From: Paraburkholderia lacunae
GTDB lineage: Bacteria > Pseudomonadota > Gammaproteobacteria > Burkholderiales > Burkholderiaceae
NCBI RefSeq assembly: GCF_003353175.1
Contig: NZ_QHKS01000011.1
Span: forward strand, 62,001-126,000
Direction of reading: 5' to 3'
DNA length: 64,000 bases
The translations under genes and the position numbers were made by a program. Of the stretch, positions 27,939 through 39,481 are shown piece after piece. Numbering within the stretch: the stretch's first letter is position 1; each line of letters begins with the position of its first letter. The notes below the pieces were generated by a model, which was not told the origin of the DNA, ran no database searches, and saw nothing but the letters and a program-made list of their open reading frames with translations.

Positions 27939-28982
27939 ATGCAGACTCCGCGGTTGAACAAAACGACTATCTGGGGGCGGCTGCCGGCACTTCTGTTCTG
28001 CGCAGCCGTATTGTTGTCCGCTACACCGCGGGTCTTTGCACAAACCGACGATCCGCTCGTTGCCCATCGCACGGCTGCGGATCTGCTTGACCGCATCCAT
28101 CAGGCCGCGCAGCAGCAGAACTACGAGGGCGCCTTCGTCTATCAGCGTGGCAATTATGTGCAGACGTCGCGGATCGCGCACTACGCGACCCGCGCGGACG
28201 GCGAATTCGAGCAGCTCGAAAGCCTCGACGGCAAGCCGCGCAAAATGCTGCGCCATAATGAAGAGCTTTACACCTTCGTGCCGGAGCGGCATCTGTGCGT
28301 GGTCGAGAAGCGCCAGAACAAAGATTCGTTCCCGGCACTGCTGGCAGTGAGCGGCGAACAGGTGCTGTCGGTTTACGAGCCGAAACTGCTCGGCGACGAC
28401 CGCGTCGCGGGCGTCGACAGCCAGGTGATCGAACTCGATCCGAAAGATGCCTATCGCTTTGCGTACAAGCTGTGGGCCGACAAGAAGACCGGCTTGCTGC
28501 TGCGTGCCCAGACGCTCGACCCGAACGGCCAGGTGCTCGAGCAATTGTCGTTTTCCCAGATTCGCATTGGCGTGCCGGTCGACAAGGCCGCGATCGTCAG
28601 CGGAATTCGTAATACGGCTGGCTGGACTGTCGTGCGTCCGCCGGTCGAGCCCGTCGATATGCAAGCGCAAGGTTGGCAGATCGCGCCGACAGTACCGGGC
28701 TTCCGCAAGATTCGCGAATTGCGCCGCCCAATGGCCGCACGCGACGCGGGCCAACCTACCATTCCGGTCGACCAGGCCGTGTTCTCCGACGGTCTCGCTG
28801 CCATTTCTGTGTTCGTCGAGCCGGTCGAAAACAACACCCGCAAGGAAGGCGCCGGCAGTAGCGGGGCGACGCATGTGCTGGTCAAGCGGCGCGGCGACTT
28901 CTGGATTACCCTGCTCGGTGAAGTGCCCCAGAGCACATTGCAGCAATTCGCGTCTGCCATAGAATACAAAGCTCCGAAGTAA
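27939..28982 (+). CDS. rseB: sigma-E regulatory protein RseB/MucB
   Basis: Periplasmic sensor that binds RseA and protects it from cleavage until it detects mislocalised lipoproteins or lipopolysaccharide. The 347-aa protein has a signal peptide (about residues 1-32, ending ATPRVFAQ) and the MucB/RseB fold with NYEGAFVYQRGNYVQTSRIAHYATRADGEFEQLESLDGKPRKMLR near the start. ATG 27939 is preferred over the TTG codon just before it. No rseC gene follows; mucD comes next. Confidence 0.92.
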   Translation: MQTPRLNKTTIWGRLPALLFCAAVLLSATPRVFAQTDDPLVAHRTAADLLDRIHQAAQQQNYEGAFVYQRGNYVQTSRIAHYATRADGEFEQLESLDGKPRKMLRHNEELYTFVPERHLCVVEKRQNKDSFPALLAVSGEQVLSVYEPKLLGDDRVAGVDSQVIELDPKDAYRFAYKLWADKKTGLLLRAQTLDPNGQVLEQLSFSQIRIGVPVDKAAIVSGIRNTAGWTVVRPPVEPVDMQAQGWQIAPTVPGFRKIRELRRPMAARDAGQPTIPVDQAVFSDGLAAISVFVEPVENNTRKEGAGSSGATHVLVKRRGDFWITLLGEVPQSTLQQFASAIEYKAPK

Positions 28983-29018
28983 CTTTCTGAATCCTCGAAT
29001 CCCTCGGCTCGCTACGAT

Positions 29019-30527
29019 ATGACGACTTTCTCGGTGCGCAAATTCCTCGCGGCCGCGGTGGTAGCGGCGTGTTTGCCGCTTTTGCCGCATATGGCGTCTG
29101 CGGCTCCCGCAGCCAATCTGCCCGATTTCACCGATCTGGTCGACAAGGTCGGCCCAGCCGTCGTCAACATCCGCACAACTACGCGTGTGTCGAGCAGCGG
29201 CGCGCGCGGCGGTCTCCCTCCGGGCATGGACGACGGCGATATGTCCGAATTTTTCCGCCGCTTCTTCGGCATCCCGTTGCCGCAATCGCCGCAAACGCCC
29301 GGTACGCCGCGCGGCGGTGATAACGGCGGCAGCGGCGGCAGCCAGGACGCCCCGGATAGCAGCGATGCCGAACAGAACAGTGGCGTCGGCTCCGGTTTCA
29401 TCCTGTCGGCCGACGGCTACGTGATGACCAACGCGCACGTCATCGACGATGCCGACACCATTTACGTCACGCTCACTGACAAGCGCGAATTCAAGGCGAA
29501 GCTGATCGGCGTGGACGATCGGACGGACGTTGCCGTCGTCAAGATCAGCGCCGCCAATCTGCCGACCATCACGATTGGCGACTCCAACAAGGTGCGCGTG
29601 GGCGAGTGGGTGGTCGCGATCGGCTCGCCGTTCGGTCTCGAAAACACCGTGACCGCCGGCATCGTCAGCGCCAAGGGGCGCGACACGGGCGATTACCTGC
29701 CGTTCATCCAGACCGACGTGGCCGTCAATCCGGGCAACTCAGGCGGTCCGCTGATCAATATGCAGGGCGAAGTGATCGGCATCAACTCGCAGATCTACAG
29801 CCGCACCGGCGGTTTCATGGGTATTTCGTTCGCGATTCCGATTGACGAAGCGATGCGCGTGGCCGATCAGCTGAAAGCGTCGGGTAAGGTCGTGCGCGGG
29901 CGCATCGCGGTGGCGATCGGCGAAGTGACCAAAGACGTGGCCGATTCGCTCGGTTTGCCGAAGGCGCAAGGCGCGCTGGTCAGCAGCGTCGAGCCGGGCG
30001 GTCCGGCCGACAAGGCCGGCGTGCAGCCGGGCGACATCATCCTGAAGTTCAACGGCCATTCGGTCGACACTGCAACGGACTTGCCGCGCATGGTCGGCGA
30101 TACGAAGCCGGGCACCAAATCGACGATCACGGTCTGGCGCAAGGGCCAGACGCGCGAGCTGCCGGTCACGATTGCGGAGATGCAGCCGGACAAGACCGCC
30201 AAAGCGGATGCGAAGAAGCCGCCCGCGCCGAAGCAGCGTGCGACGAACGTGTTGGGCCTGGCGGTCAGCGATATCCCCGCCGATCAGTTGAAGGCGCTGA
30301 AACTGCGCAACGGCGTGCAGATCGACGCGGTGGACGGTCCGGCAGCGCGCGTGGGTCTGCAAAAGGGCGACATCGTGCTGCGCGTCGGCGATACGGATAT
30401 CACGAGCGCAAAGCAGTTCGACGACGTGACCTCGCACCTCGATCCGCAGAAAATGGTCGCGCTGCTGGTTCGCCGCGGCGAGAACACGCAGTTCGTGCCG
30501 ATTCGTCCGCGCAGCGCGCAGAAGTAA
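29019..30527 (+). CDS. mucD: periplasmic serine endoprotease, DegP/MucD family
   Basis: Protease-chaperone of the periplasm. The 502-aa protein has a signal peptide (cleaved near ASAAPA, residue 29), a trypsin-like domain with the His in TNAHVIDDA, Asp in DDRTDVAVVKI and Ser in NPGNSGGPLIN, and two PDZ domains (about 280-370 and 400-495). A Gly/Ser/Asp-rich loop near residues 85-120 is longer than in E. coli DegQ. It is the last member of the rpoE-rseA-rseB-mucD cluster, consistent with a role in degrading envelope-stress substrates. Confidence 0.94.
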   Translation: MTTFSVRKFLAAAVVAACLPLLPHMASAAPAANLPDFTDLVDKVGPAVVNIRTTTRVSSSGARGGLPPGMDDGDMSEFFRRFFGIPLPQSPQTPGTPRGGDNGGSGGSQDAPDSSDAEQNSGVGSGFILSADGYVMTNAHVIDDADTIYVTLTDKREFKAKLIGVDDRTDVAVVKISAANLPTITIGDSNKVRVGEWVVAIGSPFGLENTVTAGIVSAKGRDTGDYLPFIQTDVAVNPGNSGGPLINMQGEVIGINSQIYSRTGGFMGISFAIPIDEAMRVADQLKASGKVVRGRIAVAIGEVTKDVADSLGLPKAQGALVSSVEPGGPADKAGVQPGDIILKFNGHSVDTATDLPRMVGDTKPGTKSTITVWRKGQTRELPVTIAEMQPDKTAKADAKKPPAPKQRATNVLGLAVSDIPADQLKALKLRNGVQIDAVDGPAARVGLQKGDIVLRVGDTDITSAKQFDDVTSHLDPQKMVALLVRRGENTQFVPIRPRSAQK

Positions 30528-30530
30528 ACG

Positions 30531-30785
30531 GTGGTGCTGCTCACCCTGTACGGGCGCGCGTGGTGCCACTTGTGCGACGACATGCGCGTCGCGCTCGAGC
30601 CGCTGCTGGCCGAGTTCGGCGCGCATGTCGAGGTGGTCGACGTCGACTCCGATCCCCTGCTGGAAGCCCGTTACAACGAACTGGTACCGGTTCTGGCCTG
30701 CGACGGCGTCGAACTATGTCACTATCACCTCGATGCGGCGCGGGTCCGTACCGCGCTCGCCGCGCGCGTCGCGGCGGCGCCTTGA
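30531..30785 (+). CDS. glutaredoxin-family thioredoxin-like protein
   Basis: An 84-aa protein (GTG start) that reads VLLTLYGRAWCHLCDDMRVAL at its beginning: a thioredoxin-fold protein with a C-x-x-C active site (Cys-His-Leu-Cys), of the DUF836/glutaredoxin-like family. Usual cis-proline appears in ELVPVLACDGVEL. It begins 3 bases after the mucD stop, so it is probably co-transcribed. Its thiol target is unknown. Confidence 0.8.
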   Translation: MVLLTLYGRAWCHLCDDMRVALEPLLAEFGAHVEVVDVDSDPLLEARYNELVPVLACDGVELCHYHLDAARVRTALAARVAAAP

Positions 30786-30852
30786 GCGATTCAGCGGCAT
30801 AAACGCCTGCGCCGTCCGTCCCAGGTTTCACGCCTCTCCTGAGCCGTCTTTT

Positions 30853-30962
30853 CCGCCCGGTCCTTGTAAGATGCGCCGGGCGGTAGCCTTTTCGGCTAAA
30901 ATAGATAGGTTTTTCACCTACTTACAAGGCGTGCTCCGCTATTGTCCGAGCGCGCCTTTTTT
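30853..30962 (+). promoter_or_regulatory. structured lepA leader: four successive hairpins ending in a terminator-like stem
   Basis: Four inverted repeats follow one another: CCGCCCGG/CCGGGCGG (30853-30883), TAGCC-TTTTC-GGCTA (30884-30898), TAGGT-TTTTC-ACCTA (30906-30920), and an 11-bp stem AAGGCGTGCTC/GAGCGCGCCTT (30926-30936 with 30948-30958, one G-U pair) followed by four T. The last ends 16 bases before the lepA ATG, and no Shine-Dalgarno sequence is visible between them. Confidence 0.6.
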
Positions 30963-30978
30963 GCTTGATCGGCACTGA

Positions 30979-32772
<1,794 letters not shown>

Positions 32773-32790
32773 GACGAACAACGGAACCCT

Positions 32791-33684
32791 ATGAATTTTG
32801 CGCTGATTCTTTTTGTGCTCGTCATATTGACGGGCGTCGCATGGGTCGCAGATAAACTGGTTTTCATGCCGCAACGGCGGCTCGCGGCGCAAGCGGCGGT
32901 CGCCGAGTTCGACCGTCAGCAAGCACGCGTCGGCGAGCGTTTCGCCGACGAAAACGCGGCGCAAACGCGCGCCCGTCTGCATGACGACAAGCTGCGTCAA
33001 CCGTGGTGGCTCGAGTATTCAGCGAGCTTCTTCCCGGTGATTCTGGTGGTATTCGTGGTGCGCTCGTTTGTGGTCGAGCCGTTCAAGATTCCGTCGGGTT
33101 CGATGGTGCCGACGCTGCTGGTGGGCGACTTCATCCTCGTCAATAAATTCGACTACGGCATCCGTCTGCCGATCAGCAACACGAAGATCACGCAAGGCCG
33201 TCCGCTCGAACGCGGCGATGTGGTGGTGTTCCGCTACCCGAAAGACGAATCGGTCGACTACATCAAGCGCGTGATCGGCTTGCCGGGCGACACCGTCGCG
33301 TATCAGGACAAGAAACTGACGATCAACGGCAAACCGGTGCCGGAAACGGTGCTGCCGGATTACCTCGACGAAGAGCGCCTCGGTTACGCGAAGCAGTTCG
33401 AAGAAGATATCGGCGGCCGCAAGAACGCGATTCTGAACAATCCGGCTGTGCCGCCGTTCATCGTCGGCGCGGAAGATTATCCTTATCGCGACAACTGCAC
33501 GTACAACGCACGCGGCGTGATCTGCAAAGTGCCAGCGGGCAATTACTTCATGATGGGCGACAACCGCGATAACAGCGCCGATAGCCGTTATTGGGGCTTC
33601 GCGCCGGACAAGAATATCGTCGGCCGCGCGTTTTTCATCTGGATGAACTTCAGCAATCTGAAACGCATCGGCTCTTTCAACTGA
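32791..33684 (+). CDS. lepB: signal peptidase I
   Basis: Cleaves signal peptides of exported proteins at the outer face of the inner membrane. The 297-aa protein has two N-terminal membrane spans (about 2-22 and 75-95), the catalytic serine in IPSGSMVPTLLVGDFILVNKF, the lysine in VDYIKRVIGLPGD and the box MGDNRDNSADSRYWG. Directly follows lepA, as in many proteobacteria. Confidence 0.96.
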   Translation: MNFALILFVLVILTGVAWVADKLVFMPQRRLAAQAAVAEFDRQQARVGERFADENAAQTRARLHDDKLRQPWWLEYSASFFPVILVVFVVRSFVVEPFKIPSGSMVPTLLVGDFILVNKFDYGIRLPISNTKITQGRPLERGDVVVFRYPKDESVDYIKRVIGLPGDTVAYQDKKLTINGKPVPETVLPDYLDEERLGYAKQFEEDIGGRKNAILNNPAVPPFIVGAEDYPYRDNCTYNARGVICKVPAGNYFMMGDNRDNSADSRYWGFAPDKNIVGRAFFIWMNFSNLKRIGSFN

Positions 33685-33855
33685 GCACGCATGCATTGAT
33701 TGCACGACACGCTGCGCAAATGGCCGAGAGGTCACGTCAGTCGCAGCGTGTTGTCACGCTACTTTAAGAACCTGCGGTAACGTCGCTTCACTACGCTTTT
33801 TCCGCTGGCCGTCCCGCGTTTTCGCCGGGGCAGGCGCCCGCGTTATACTCTGCCC
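33685..33855. other. lepB-rnc intergenic region
   Basis: 171 bases with no coding frame. A perfect 10-bp inverted repeat, ACACGCTGCG (33707-33716) and CGCAGCGTGT (33742-33751), could form a hairpin but has no T-run directly after it. Confidence 0.5.
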
Positions 33856-35178
33856 ATGCCCTTATCTCCGTTGGAAAGCCGTTTGCGCTACGAATTTCGC
33901 AATGCGGAATTGTTGCGCCAGGCTTTAACGCACCGCAGTCATAGCGCCACGCATAACGAACGGCTCGAGTTTCTCGGCGACTCCGTTCTGAATTGCGCGG
34001 TGGCTGCGCTTTTGTTCCAACGGTTCGGCAAACTGGACGAAGGCGATCTGTCACGCGTCCGTGCCAATCTGGTCAAACAGCAGTCGCTGTACGAGATTGC
34101 TCAGGCCCTGAATATTTCGGAAGGCCTGCGGCTTGGCGAAGGCGAACTGCGCAGCGGTGGCTTCCGCCGGCCGTCCATCCTCGCTGATACGCTCGAGGCG
34201 GTGCTGGGTGCAGTGTTCCTCGACGGTGGCTTCGAGGCCGCCCAGACGGTCATTAAGCGCCTCTATGTGCCGATTCTCGATCACATCGACCCGCGCACGC
34301 TCGGCAAAGACGCCAAGACCCTTCTGCAGGAATATTTGCAGGGTCACAAGATCGCGCTGCCAACCTACACGGTCGTCGCGACTCATGGTGCGGCGCACAA
34401 TCAGCAGTTCGAAGTCGAATGCACGGTGCCGAAACTGGATGTGAAAGTGTCCGGTTCGGGCGCAAGCCGCCGCGCGGCCGAGCAGGCCGCGGCCAAGAAA
34501 GCGCTCGACGAAGTGATGGCTGCGGCGCCTGCAGTCGTCGCCAAGCACAAGCGCTCGAAAAGCGCCCGTGCGGCGAAGCATACCGAGCCGGAGATCGTGC
34601 CCGGTGTGACCGGTGTACAGGCCGCGCTCGATTTGCGCAGCCCGGATCGCAAGAACGAACGCGGCGCGGGACGTGGCGAGAGCCGCGCTGTCGCCGCCGC
34701 TGGGTCGGCCGCCGCAGCGGAATCCACGGCCGACCGGCCAACGCTGGCCGCCACACCCGCGCCGCTGGCGGTGATTCGTGCGGCGCACGTGGAGTACAGC
34801 GGACAGGACAAGCCCGAGCGCACTGAGAAGGCTGAAAAGGCGGACAAAGCGACCACCCACGCAAGCGAAAAGCCCGCAGACAAGGCCGCGGCGGATAAGG
34901 CGGCTGAGAAGCCGGACTTGAAGCCCGTGGACGCCAAACCGGTGGACGTCAAGCCGGTGGACGTCAAGCCGGTGGACTCAAAGCCGGTGGACGCCAAATC
35001 CGCCGATGCCAAGCCCGAAGGCGCCTCCGTCCGCAGCGTCGACAAACATCGCAGCCGCGACGTCACACCCGGCGCAGCAGGCGCAGCCGTGCCCACGTCC
35101 AACGCGCCGGCGCAAACTGAACCCGAACCCGGTGTAGCCGACGCGGTGCAAACGCGCGTCGCCGACGCGGGCCATTGA
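33856..35178 (+). CDS. rnc: ribonuclease III with a long low-complexity C-terminal extension
   Basis: Double-strand-specific endoribonuclease for rRNA processing. Residues 1-150 form the catalytic domain with the signature [13 protein letters not shown] (35-46) and [15 protein letters not shown] (111-125); residues 153-222 are the dsRNA-binding domain ([18 protein letters not shown]...). Usual RNase III stops near residue 225, but here about 215 further residues follow, rich in Ala, Lys, Asp and Pro, including seven near-identical 5-residue units of the type KPVDA/V. The extension is presumably disordered; its role is unknown. era and recO follow, the conserved rnc-era-recO order. Confidence 0.93.
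   Translation: MPLSPLESRLRYEFRNAELLRQALTHRSHSATHNERLEFLGDSVLNCAVAALLFQRFGKLDEGDLSRVRANLVKQQSLYEIAQALNISEGLRLGEGELRSGGFRRPSILADTLEAVLGAVFLDGGFEAAQTVIKRLYVPILDHIDPRTLGKDAKTLLQEYLQGHKIALPTYTVVATHGAAHNQQFEVECTVPKLDVKVSGSGASRRAAEQAAAKKALDEVMAAAPAVVAKHKRSKSARAAKHTEPEIVPGVTGVQAALDLRSPDRKNERGAGRGESRAVAAAGSAAAAESTADRPTLAATPAPLAVIRAAHVEYSGQDKPERTEKAEKADKATTHASEKPADKAAADKAAEKPDLKPVDAKPVDVKPVDVKPVDSKPVDAKSADAKPEGASVRSVDKHRSRDVTPGAAGAAVPTSNAPAQTEPEPGVADAVQTRVADAGH
34921..35025 (+). repeat. 15-bp in-frame tandem repeat inside rnc
   Basis: Seven adjacent 15-base units of the pattern AAGCCGGTGGACGTC encode Lys-Pro-Val-Asp-x repeats in the RNase III tail. The middle copies are nearly identical, so copy number may vary between strains. 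Confidence 0.8.
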
Positions 35179-35232
35179 TTGCTATCGGCACGCGGCCTCC
35201 GCGTGTCGTTCTGAACTTGCCGTAGCCCGAAT

Positions 35233-36132
35233 ATGAACGCTCCCACTCCCACTGGTTTTCGCTGCGGCATGGTCGCGATCGTCGGCCGTCCGAATGTCGG
35301 CAAGTCCACGCTGATGAACGCGCTGGTCGGCCAGAAAGTCAGTATCACGTCGCGCAAGGCGCAGACCACGCGCCACCGCATCACCGGCATTCACACGCTC
35401 GAGGACGCCCAGTACATCTTCGTCGATACACCGGGTTTTCAGACCAAGCATAGCGGCGCGCTGAACCGGTCGCTAAATCGCGCGGTCACGTCCACGCTAA
35501 CTTCGGTCGACGCGATCCTGTTCGTAATCGAAGCGGGCCGCTTCGGCGCGGACGATCAGAAGGTGCTCGATCTGATTCCGCCGTCGGTGCCCACGCTGCT
35601 GATCGCGAACAAGCTCGATCGTGTGTCGGATAAGGATTCGCTGTTTCCGTTCATGCAACAGGTGAGCGCGCTGCGCGAGTTCAACGAGATCGTGCCGCTG
35701 TCGGCGAAGAATCCGGACGACATCAAACGATTGATGGCGACGGTCAAGCCGTTCCTGCCGGAAGGTGCGCCGATCTATGGCGAAGATGACCTGACCGATC
35801 GCAGCGAGCGCTTTCTTGCCGCCGAGATCCTGCGCGAAAAGGTGTTCCGCTGGACTGGCGACGAACTGCCGTACACCAGCACCGTGCTGATCGACAAGTT
35901 CGAAACCGAAGGGCGCCTGCGTCGCATTTTCGCGACCATCATGGTCGAGCGCGACACGCACAAGGCGATGATCATCGGACAGAAGGGCGCGAAGCTGAAG
36001 CAGATCAGCACGGAAGCGCGTCTCGACATGGAAAAGCTGTTCGATGGTCCGGTCTATCTCGAAACCTTCATCAAGGTGAAGAGCGGCTGGGCCGACAACG
36101 AAGCGGGACTTCGCGCGTATGGGTACGAATGA
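35233..36132 (+). CDS. era: GTPase Era
   Basis: Ribosome-assembly GTPase that binds the 3' end of 16S rRNA. The 299-aa protein has the P-loop GRPNVGKST, switch region [27 protein letters not shown], and the C-terminal KH domain with [25 protein letters not shown]. Lies between rnc and recO and overlaps recO by 14 bases. Confidence 0.96.
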   Translation: MNAPTPTGFRCGMVAIVGRPNVGKSTLMNALVGQKVSITSRKAQTTRHRITGIHTLEDAQYIFVDTPGFQTKHSGALNRSLNRAVTSTLTSVDAILFVIEAGRFGADDQKVLDLIPPSVPTLLIANKLDRVSDKDSLFPFMQQVSALREFNEIVPLSAKNPDDIKRLMATVKPFLPEGAPIYGEDDLTDRSERFLAAEILREKVFRWTGDELPYTSTVLIDKFETEGRLRRIFATIMVERDTHKAMIIGQKGAKLKQISTEARLDMEKLFDGPVYLETFIKVKSGWADNEAGLRAYGYE

Positions 36133-37024
36133 CGCGTGGATGACGCTGAATTCCGACGCTGACCCGGACGACCCGGAGCCGGCCGCGCCGGCGCGCGAGC
36201 CGTCCAGACCCGCCCGCACCACCCGAAAATCCGCCAGTAAAAGCGCACCGGGCGCCGAAGGCGAGCCGCGCCAAGCGCCGCCACGCCGCGCACCCCGCAC
36301 CTCCGCGTCCGAGTACCGGATCGCGGAGCAACCCGCTTTCGTCCTGCACAGCTATCCGTATCGCGAAACCAGTCTGATCATCGACGTGCTCTCGCGCGAT
36401 TACGGCCGCCTTGCGCTCGTCGCGAAAGGCGCGAAGCGTCCGCACTCGGCGTTGCGCGGCGTGCTGCAGACGTTTCAGCCACTCGCGTTGTCGTGGTCGG
36501 GCAAATCCGAAGTGCGCACGCTGACCGGCGCCGAATGGGTCGGCGGGATGTTGCCTTTGACGGGCGACGCGTTGCTGTGCGGCTTCTACGTCAACGAACT
36601 GCTGGTCAAATTCTGCGCGCGTGAAGATCCGCATCCGCAACTGTTCCATCATTACGTCGTGACCATGACGCGACTCGCGCACGACGAGCCGCCCGTGCAG
36701 GTGCTGCGCTCGTTCGAGCGCGTACTGCTGCGGGAAACCGGCTACGCGATGGCGCTCGACCGCACCGTCGCGCGAAAAGCCGTACAAGCGGATGGCCGCT
36801 ACGTGTTCGATCCCGAGCGCGGCGTGCGCGAAGCGTCTGACGACCTGCCTGCGCAATGGCCGGTGATCTCCGGACAAACCTTGCTCGACATGGAACAGGA
36901 CGATTACCATCGAGCGCAGACGGTGGCGCAAAGCAAAACGCTGATGCGCTTTCTGCTCAACACTTACCTTGGCGGCACGCCGCTCGCGACGCGCCAGATC
37001 CTGATCGACTTGCAGAACTTATGA
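36119..37024 (+). CDS. recO: DNA repair protein RecO
   Basis: Loads RecA with RecF/RecR in gap repair. The 301-aa protein has a variable, Ala/Pro/Arg-rich 65-residue N-terminus, then the OB fold ([37 protein letters not shown]) and an alpha-helical C-terminal domain. ATG 36119 (MGTNDA), overlapping era by 14 bases, matches Burkholderia RecO as I recall it; ATG 36140 is a possible alternative. Its stop overlaps pdxJ by 4 bases. Confidence 0.93.
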   Translation: MGTNDAWMTLNSDADPDDPEPAAPAREPSRPARTTRKSASKSAPGAEGEPRQAPPRRAPRTSASEYRIAEQPAFVLHSYPYRETSLIIDVLSRDYGRLALVAKGAKRPHSALRGVLQTFQPLALSWSGKSEVRTLTGAEWVGGMLPLTGDALLCGFYVNELLVKFCAREDPHPQLFHHYVVTMTRLAHDEPPVQVLRSFERVLLRETGYAMALDRTVARKAVQADGRYVFDPERGVREASDDLPAQWPVISGQTLLDMEQDDYHRAQTVAQSKTLMRFLLNTYLGGTPLATRQILIDLQNL

Positions 37025-37785
37025 GCTTCTTTCTTACGTCGCCGAATGTGATTGACCTGGGCGTGAACATCGACCACGTCGCCACGCTGCGCAACGCGCG
37101 CGGCACGACTTATCCCGATCCGATCCGCGCCGCTTTGCAGGCAGAAGAAGCCGGCGCCGACGTGATTACGCTGCACCTGCGTGAAGACCGCCGCCATATC
37201 GTCGACGCCGACGTGCGCACGCTGCGTCCGCTGCTCAAGACGCGGATGAATCTCGAATGCGCGGTTACGCAGGAGATGCTCGACATCGCGTGCGAAGTGC
37301 AACCGCACGACGTTTGCCTCGTGCCGGAAAAGCGCCAGGAACTGACGACCGAAGGCGGGCTGGACGTTGCCGGCCAGTTCGAGGCCGTGCGCGCCGCGTG
37401 CAAGCAGCTCGCGGCAGCGAATTCGCGCGTGTCGCTCTTCATCGATCCGGACGAAACGCAAATTCGTGCGGCGCACGAAGCCGGCGCGCCGGTGATCGAA
37501 CTGCACACGGGCCGTTACGCAGAAGCGCACGATCCCGCCGAACAGCAGCGCGAATACGAGCGGGTGGTGCGCGCCGTCGAATTCGGCGCGACGCTTGGCA
37601 TCAAGGTGAATGCGGGTCATGGTCTGCATTACACCAACGTCCAGCAGATCGCCGCGATCGAAGGCATTGTCGAGCTGAATATCGGCCACGCGATCGTCGC
37701 GCATGCGATCTTCGCCGGCTGGGACAACGCGGTGCGCGAGATGAAGGCGATCATGGTCGCCGCGCGTCTCGGCGCGTGCGCCTAA
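37021..37785 (+). CDS. pdxJ: pyridoxine 5'-phosphate synthase
   Basis: Condenses 3-amino-2-oxopropyl phosphate with deoxyxylulose 5-phosphate to make the vitamin B6 ring. The 254-aa TIM-barrel protein has [22 protein letters not shown] near its start, HLREDRRHI near 45, and [15 protein letters not shown] and [14 protein letters not shown] near the end. ATG 37021 overlaps the recO stop (ATGA); the frame extending further upstream lies inside recO and is rejected. acpS follows after 16 bases. Confidence 0.96.
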   Translation: MSFFLTSPNVIDLGVNIDHVATLRNARGTTYPDPIRAALQAEEAGADVITLHLREDRRHIVDADVRTLRPLLKTRMNLECAVTQEMLDIACEVQPHDVCLVPEKRQELTTEGGLDVAGQFEAVRAACKQLAAANSRVSLFIDPDETQIRAAHEAGAPVIELHTGRYAEAHDPAEQQREYERVVRAVEFGATLGIKVNAGHGLHYTNVQQIAAIEGIVELNIGHAIVAHAIFAGWDNAVREMKAIMVAARLGACA

Positions 37786-37801
37786 CGCCACGGCGCCCCG
37801 C

Positions 37802-38245
37802 ATGGCGATCTACGGTATCGGCACGGACGTCGTTCAGGTCAGCCGCGTGGCCGCGGTGATGACGCGTACCAACGGGCGTTTCGCCGAAAAGGTGCTCGGC
37901 CCGGACGAATTGCGCATCTATCACGCGCGCCAGGCCCGTTCGGCGGCGCGCGGTCTCGCGTTTCTCGCCACGCGCTTCTCGGCCAAAGAAGCGTTCTCGA
38001 AAGCGATCGGCCTCGGCATGCACTGGCCGATGACCTGGCGCGCGCTGCAAACGCTCAACAAGCCGAGCGGCGAGCCGATGGTGGTCGCCTCGGGCGAACT
38101 CGCCGAATGGCTCGATGCGCGCGGCATCACCGCGCGCGTGACGATCAGCGATGAGCGCGACTACGCGGTGTCGTTCGTGATCGCGGAAACAGGGGCGTCG
38201 GCGCGAGGGCCGGACTCCCCTTATGCGCCCGCCAGCGACGAATAA
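37802..38245 (+). CDS. acpS: holo-ACP synthase
   Basis: Transfers 4'-phosphopantetheine from CoA to the serine of acyl carrier protein. The 147-aa protein starts [20 protein letters not shown] and has the metal/CoA motif [17 protein letters not shown] near residue 55. Its substrate AcpP is encoded at 24318. The pdxJ-acpS pairing is the common bacterial arrangement. The last 15 residues form an unusual Ala/Pro-rich tail. Confidence 0.95.
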   Translation: MAIYGIGTDVVQVSRVAAVMTRTNGRFAEKVLGPDELRIYHARQARSAARGLAFLATRFSAKEAFSKAIGLGMHWPMTWRALQTLNKPSGEPMVVASGELAEWLDARGITARVTISDERDYAVSFVIAETGASARGPDSPYAPASDE

Positions 38246-38314
38246 AAATACTTTGAACGCGGCGCACGCCGGCTGCGTCTCTCCTTGCCTCGAGCTTTTT
38301 TCTAGCGGAATTCA

Positions 38315-39343
38315 ATGAAAACCATTCCCGGACCGGTGATGCTCGACGTGGTCGGCACAACGCTGAACGACGACGACAAGCGCCGCCTTGCCCATCCGAT
38401 GACCGGCGGCGTGATCCTGTTCGCGCGCCACTACGAAAGCCGCGCGCAATTGATCGCGCTGACCGATTCGATCCGCGCGGTCCGTGCGGATATTTTGATT
38501 GCCGTCGATCACGAAGGCGGCCGCGTGCAGCGCTTTCGGAGCGACGGTTTCACGGTGCTGCCGGCGATGGGCAAGCTCGGCGCGCTGTGGGACAGCGACG
38601 TGCTGCACGCCACCAAAGTGACGACGGCCGTCGGCTACATCCTTGCGTCGGAGTTGCGCGCGTGCGGCATCGATATGAGTTTTACGCCGGTGCTCGATCT
38701 GAACTACGGTCAGTCGCAAGTGATCGGCGATCGCTCGTTTCACCGCGATCCGCGCGTCGTGACCTTGCTGGCGAAGAGCCTCAATCACGGTCTCGCGCTG
38801 GCGGGCATGAGCAATTGCGGCAAGCACTTCCCGGGACACGGCTTCGCACAGGCGGACTCGCACGTCGCGATGCCGGTCGACGACAGAACGCTGGACGAAA
38901 TCCTGCGCGACGACGTGGCGCCGTATGACTGGTTAGGTTTGTCGCTGGGATCGGTGATTCCGGCGCACGTGATCTACCCGCAAGTCGACTCGAAGCCAGC
39001 CGGTTTCTCGCGCGTCTGGCTGCAGGACATTCTGCGCAACAAGCTGCGCTTCGAAGGCGCGATTTTCAGCGACGATCTGTCGATGGAAGCAGCGCGGCAA
39101 GGCGGTACGCTGACCGAAGGCGCGAGCGCCGCGTTGCAGGCCGGTTGCGACATGGTGCTGATCTGCAATCAGCCGGACGAAGCGGAGAAGGTGCTCGATG
39201 CGTTGCGTTTCACGCCGTCGAAGGATTCGCAGCGGCGTCTCAAGCGCATGCGTCCGCGCGGCAAGGCGCTCACCTGGGGCAAGCTGGTGGCCGATCCGCA
39301 ATATCAGCAAGCACAGGCATTGCTGCGTAGCGTGTTTGCGTGA
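38315..39343 (+). CDS. nagZ: beta-N-acetylhexosaminidase NagZ
   Basis: Cytosolic glycoside hydrolase family 3 enzyme that removes N-acetylglucosamine from peptidoglycan turnover fragments; it also shapes AmpC induction in many Gram-negatives. The 342-aa protein shows DHEGGRVQRFRSDGF, CGKHFPGHGFAQADSHVAMP (the catalytic Asp-His loop) and the nucleophile region IFSDDLSMEAA. Last gene of the long plus-strand run. Confidence 0.95.
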   Translation: MKTIPGPVMLDVVGTTLNDDDKRRLAHPMTGGVILFARHYESRAQLIALTDSIRAVRADILIAVDHEGGRVQRFRSDGFTVLPAMGKLGALWDSDVLHATKVTTAVGYILASELRACGIDMSFTPVLDLNYGQSQVIGDRSFHRDPRVVTLLAKSLNHGLALAGMSNCGKHFPGHGFAQADSHVAMPVDDRTLDEILRDDVAPYDWLGLSLGSVIPAHVIYPQVDSKPAGFSRVWLQDILRNKLRFEGAIFSDDLSMEAARQGGTLTEGASAALQAGCDMVLICNQPDEAEKVLDALRFTPSKDSQRRLKRMRPRGKALTWGKLVADPQYQQAQALLRSVFA

Positions 39344-39401
39344 CGCGCTGGCTCACGCAATTGCGTCAGGCGACAGAGTCGGACTAAAAACACGGCGCCT
39401 T

Positions 39402-39450
39402 TGAACTGCACCCCAAAAGTTGGACACTGATCCAACTTTGGGGTGTTTTT
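39402..39450. terminator. IS-end-like hairpin between nagZ and the response-regulator gene
   Basis: TGAACTGCACCCCAAAAGTT begins at 39402, and CACCCCAAAAGTTGGA (39409-39424) pairs with TCCAACTTTGGGGTG (39431-39445) across six bases, one base bulged, followed by five T. It can end nagZ transcription. Its left part matches the element at 17435, so it may be a relic of the same IS family. Confidence 0.6.
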
Positions 39451-39481
39451 CATTCAAGCTCTACTGCACAGCCGGCAGCGC

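Noticed and set aside
33685-33855. Missing DUF4845 gene between lepB and rnc
   Set aside because: Such a gene occurs in this place in some proteobacteria, but I cannot show it is expected in this genus, so its absence is not reported as a loss.
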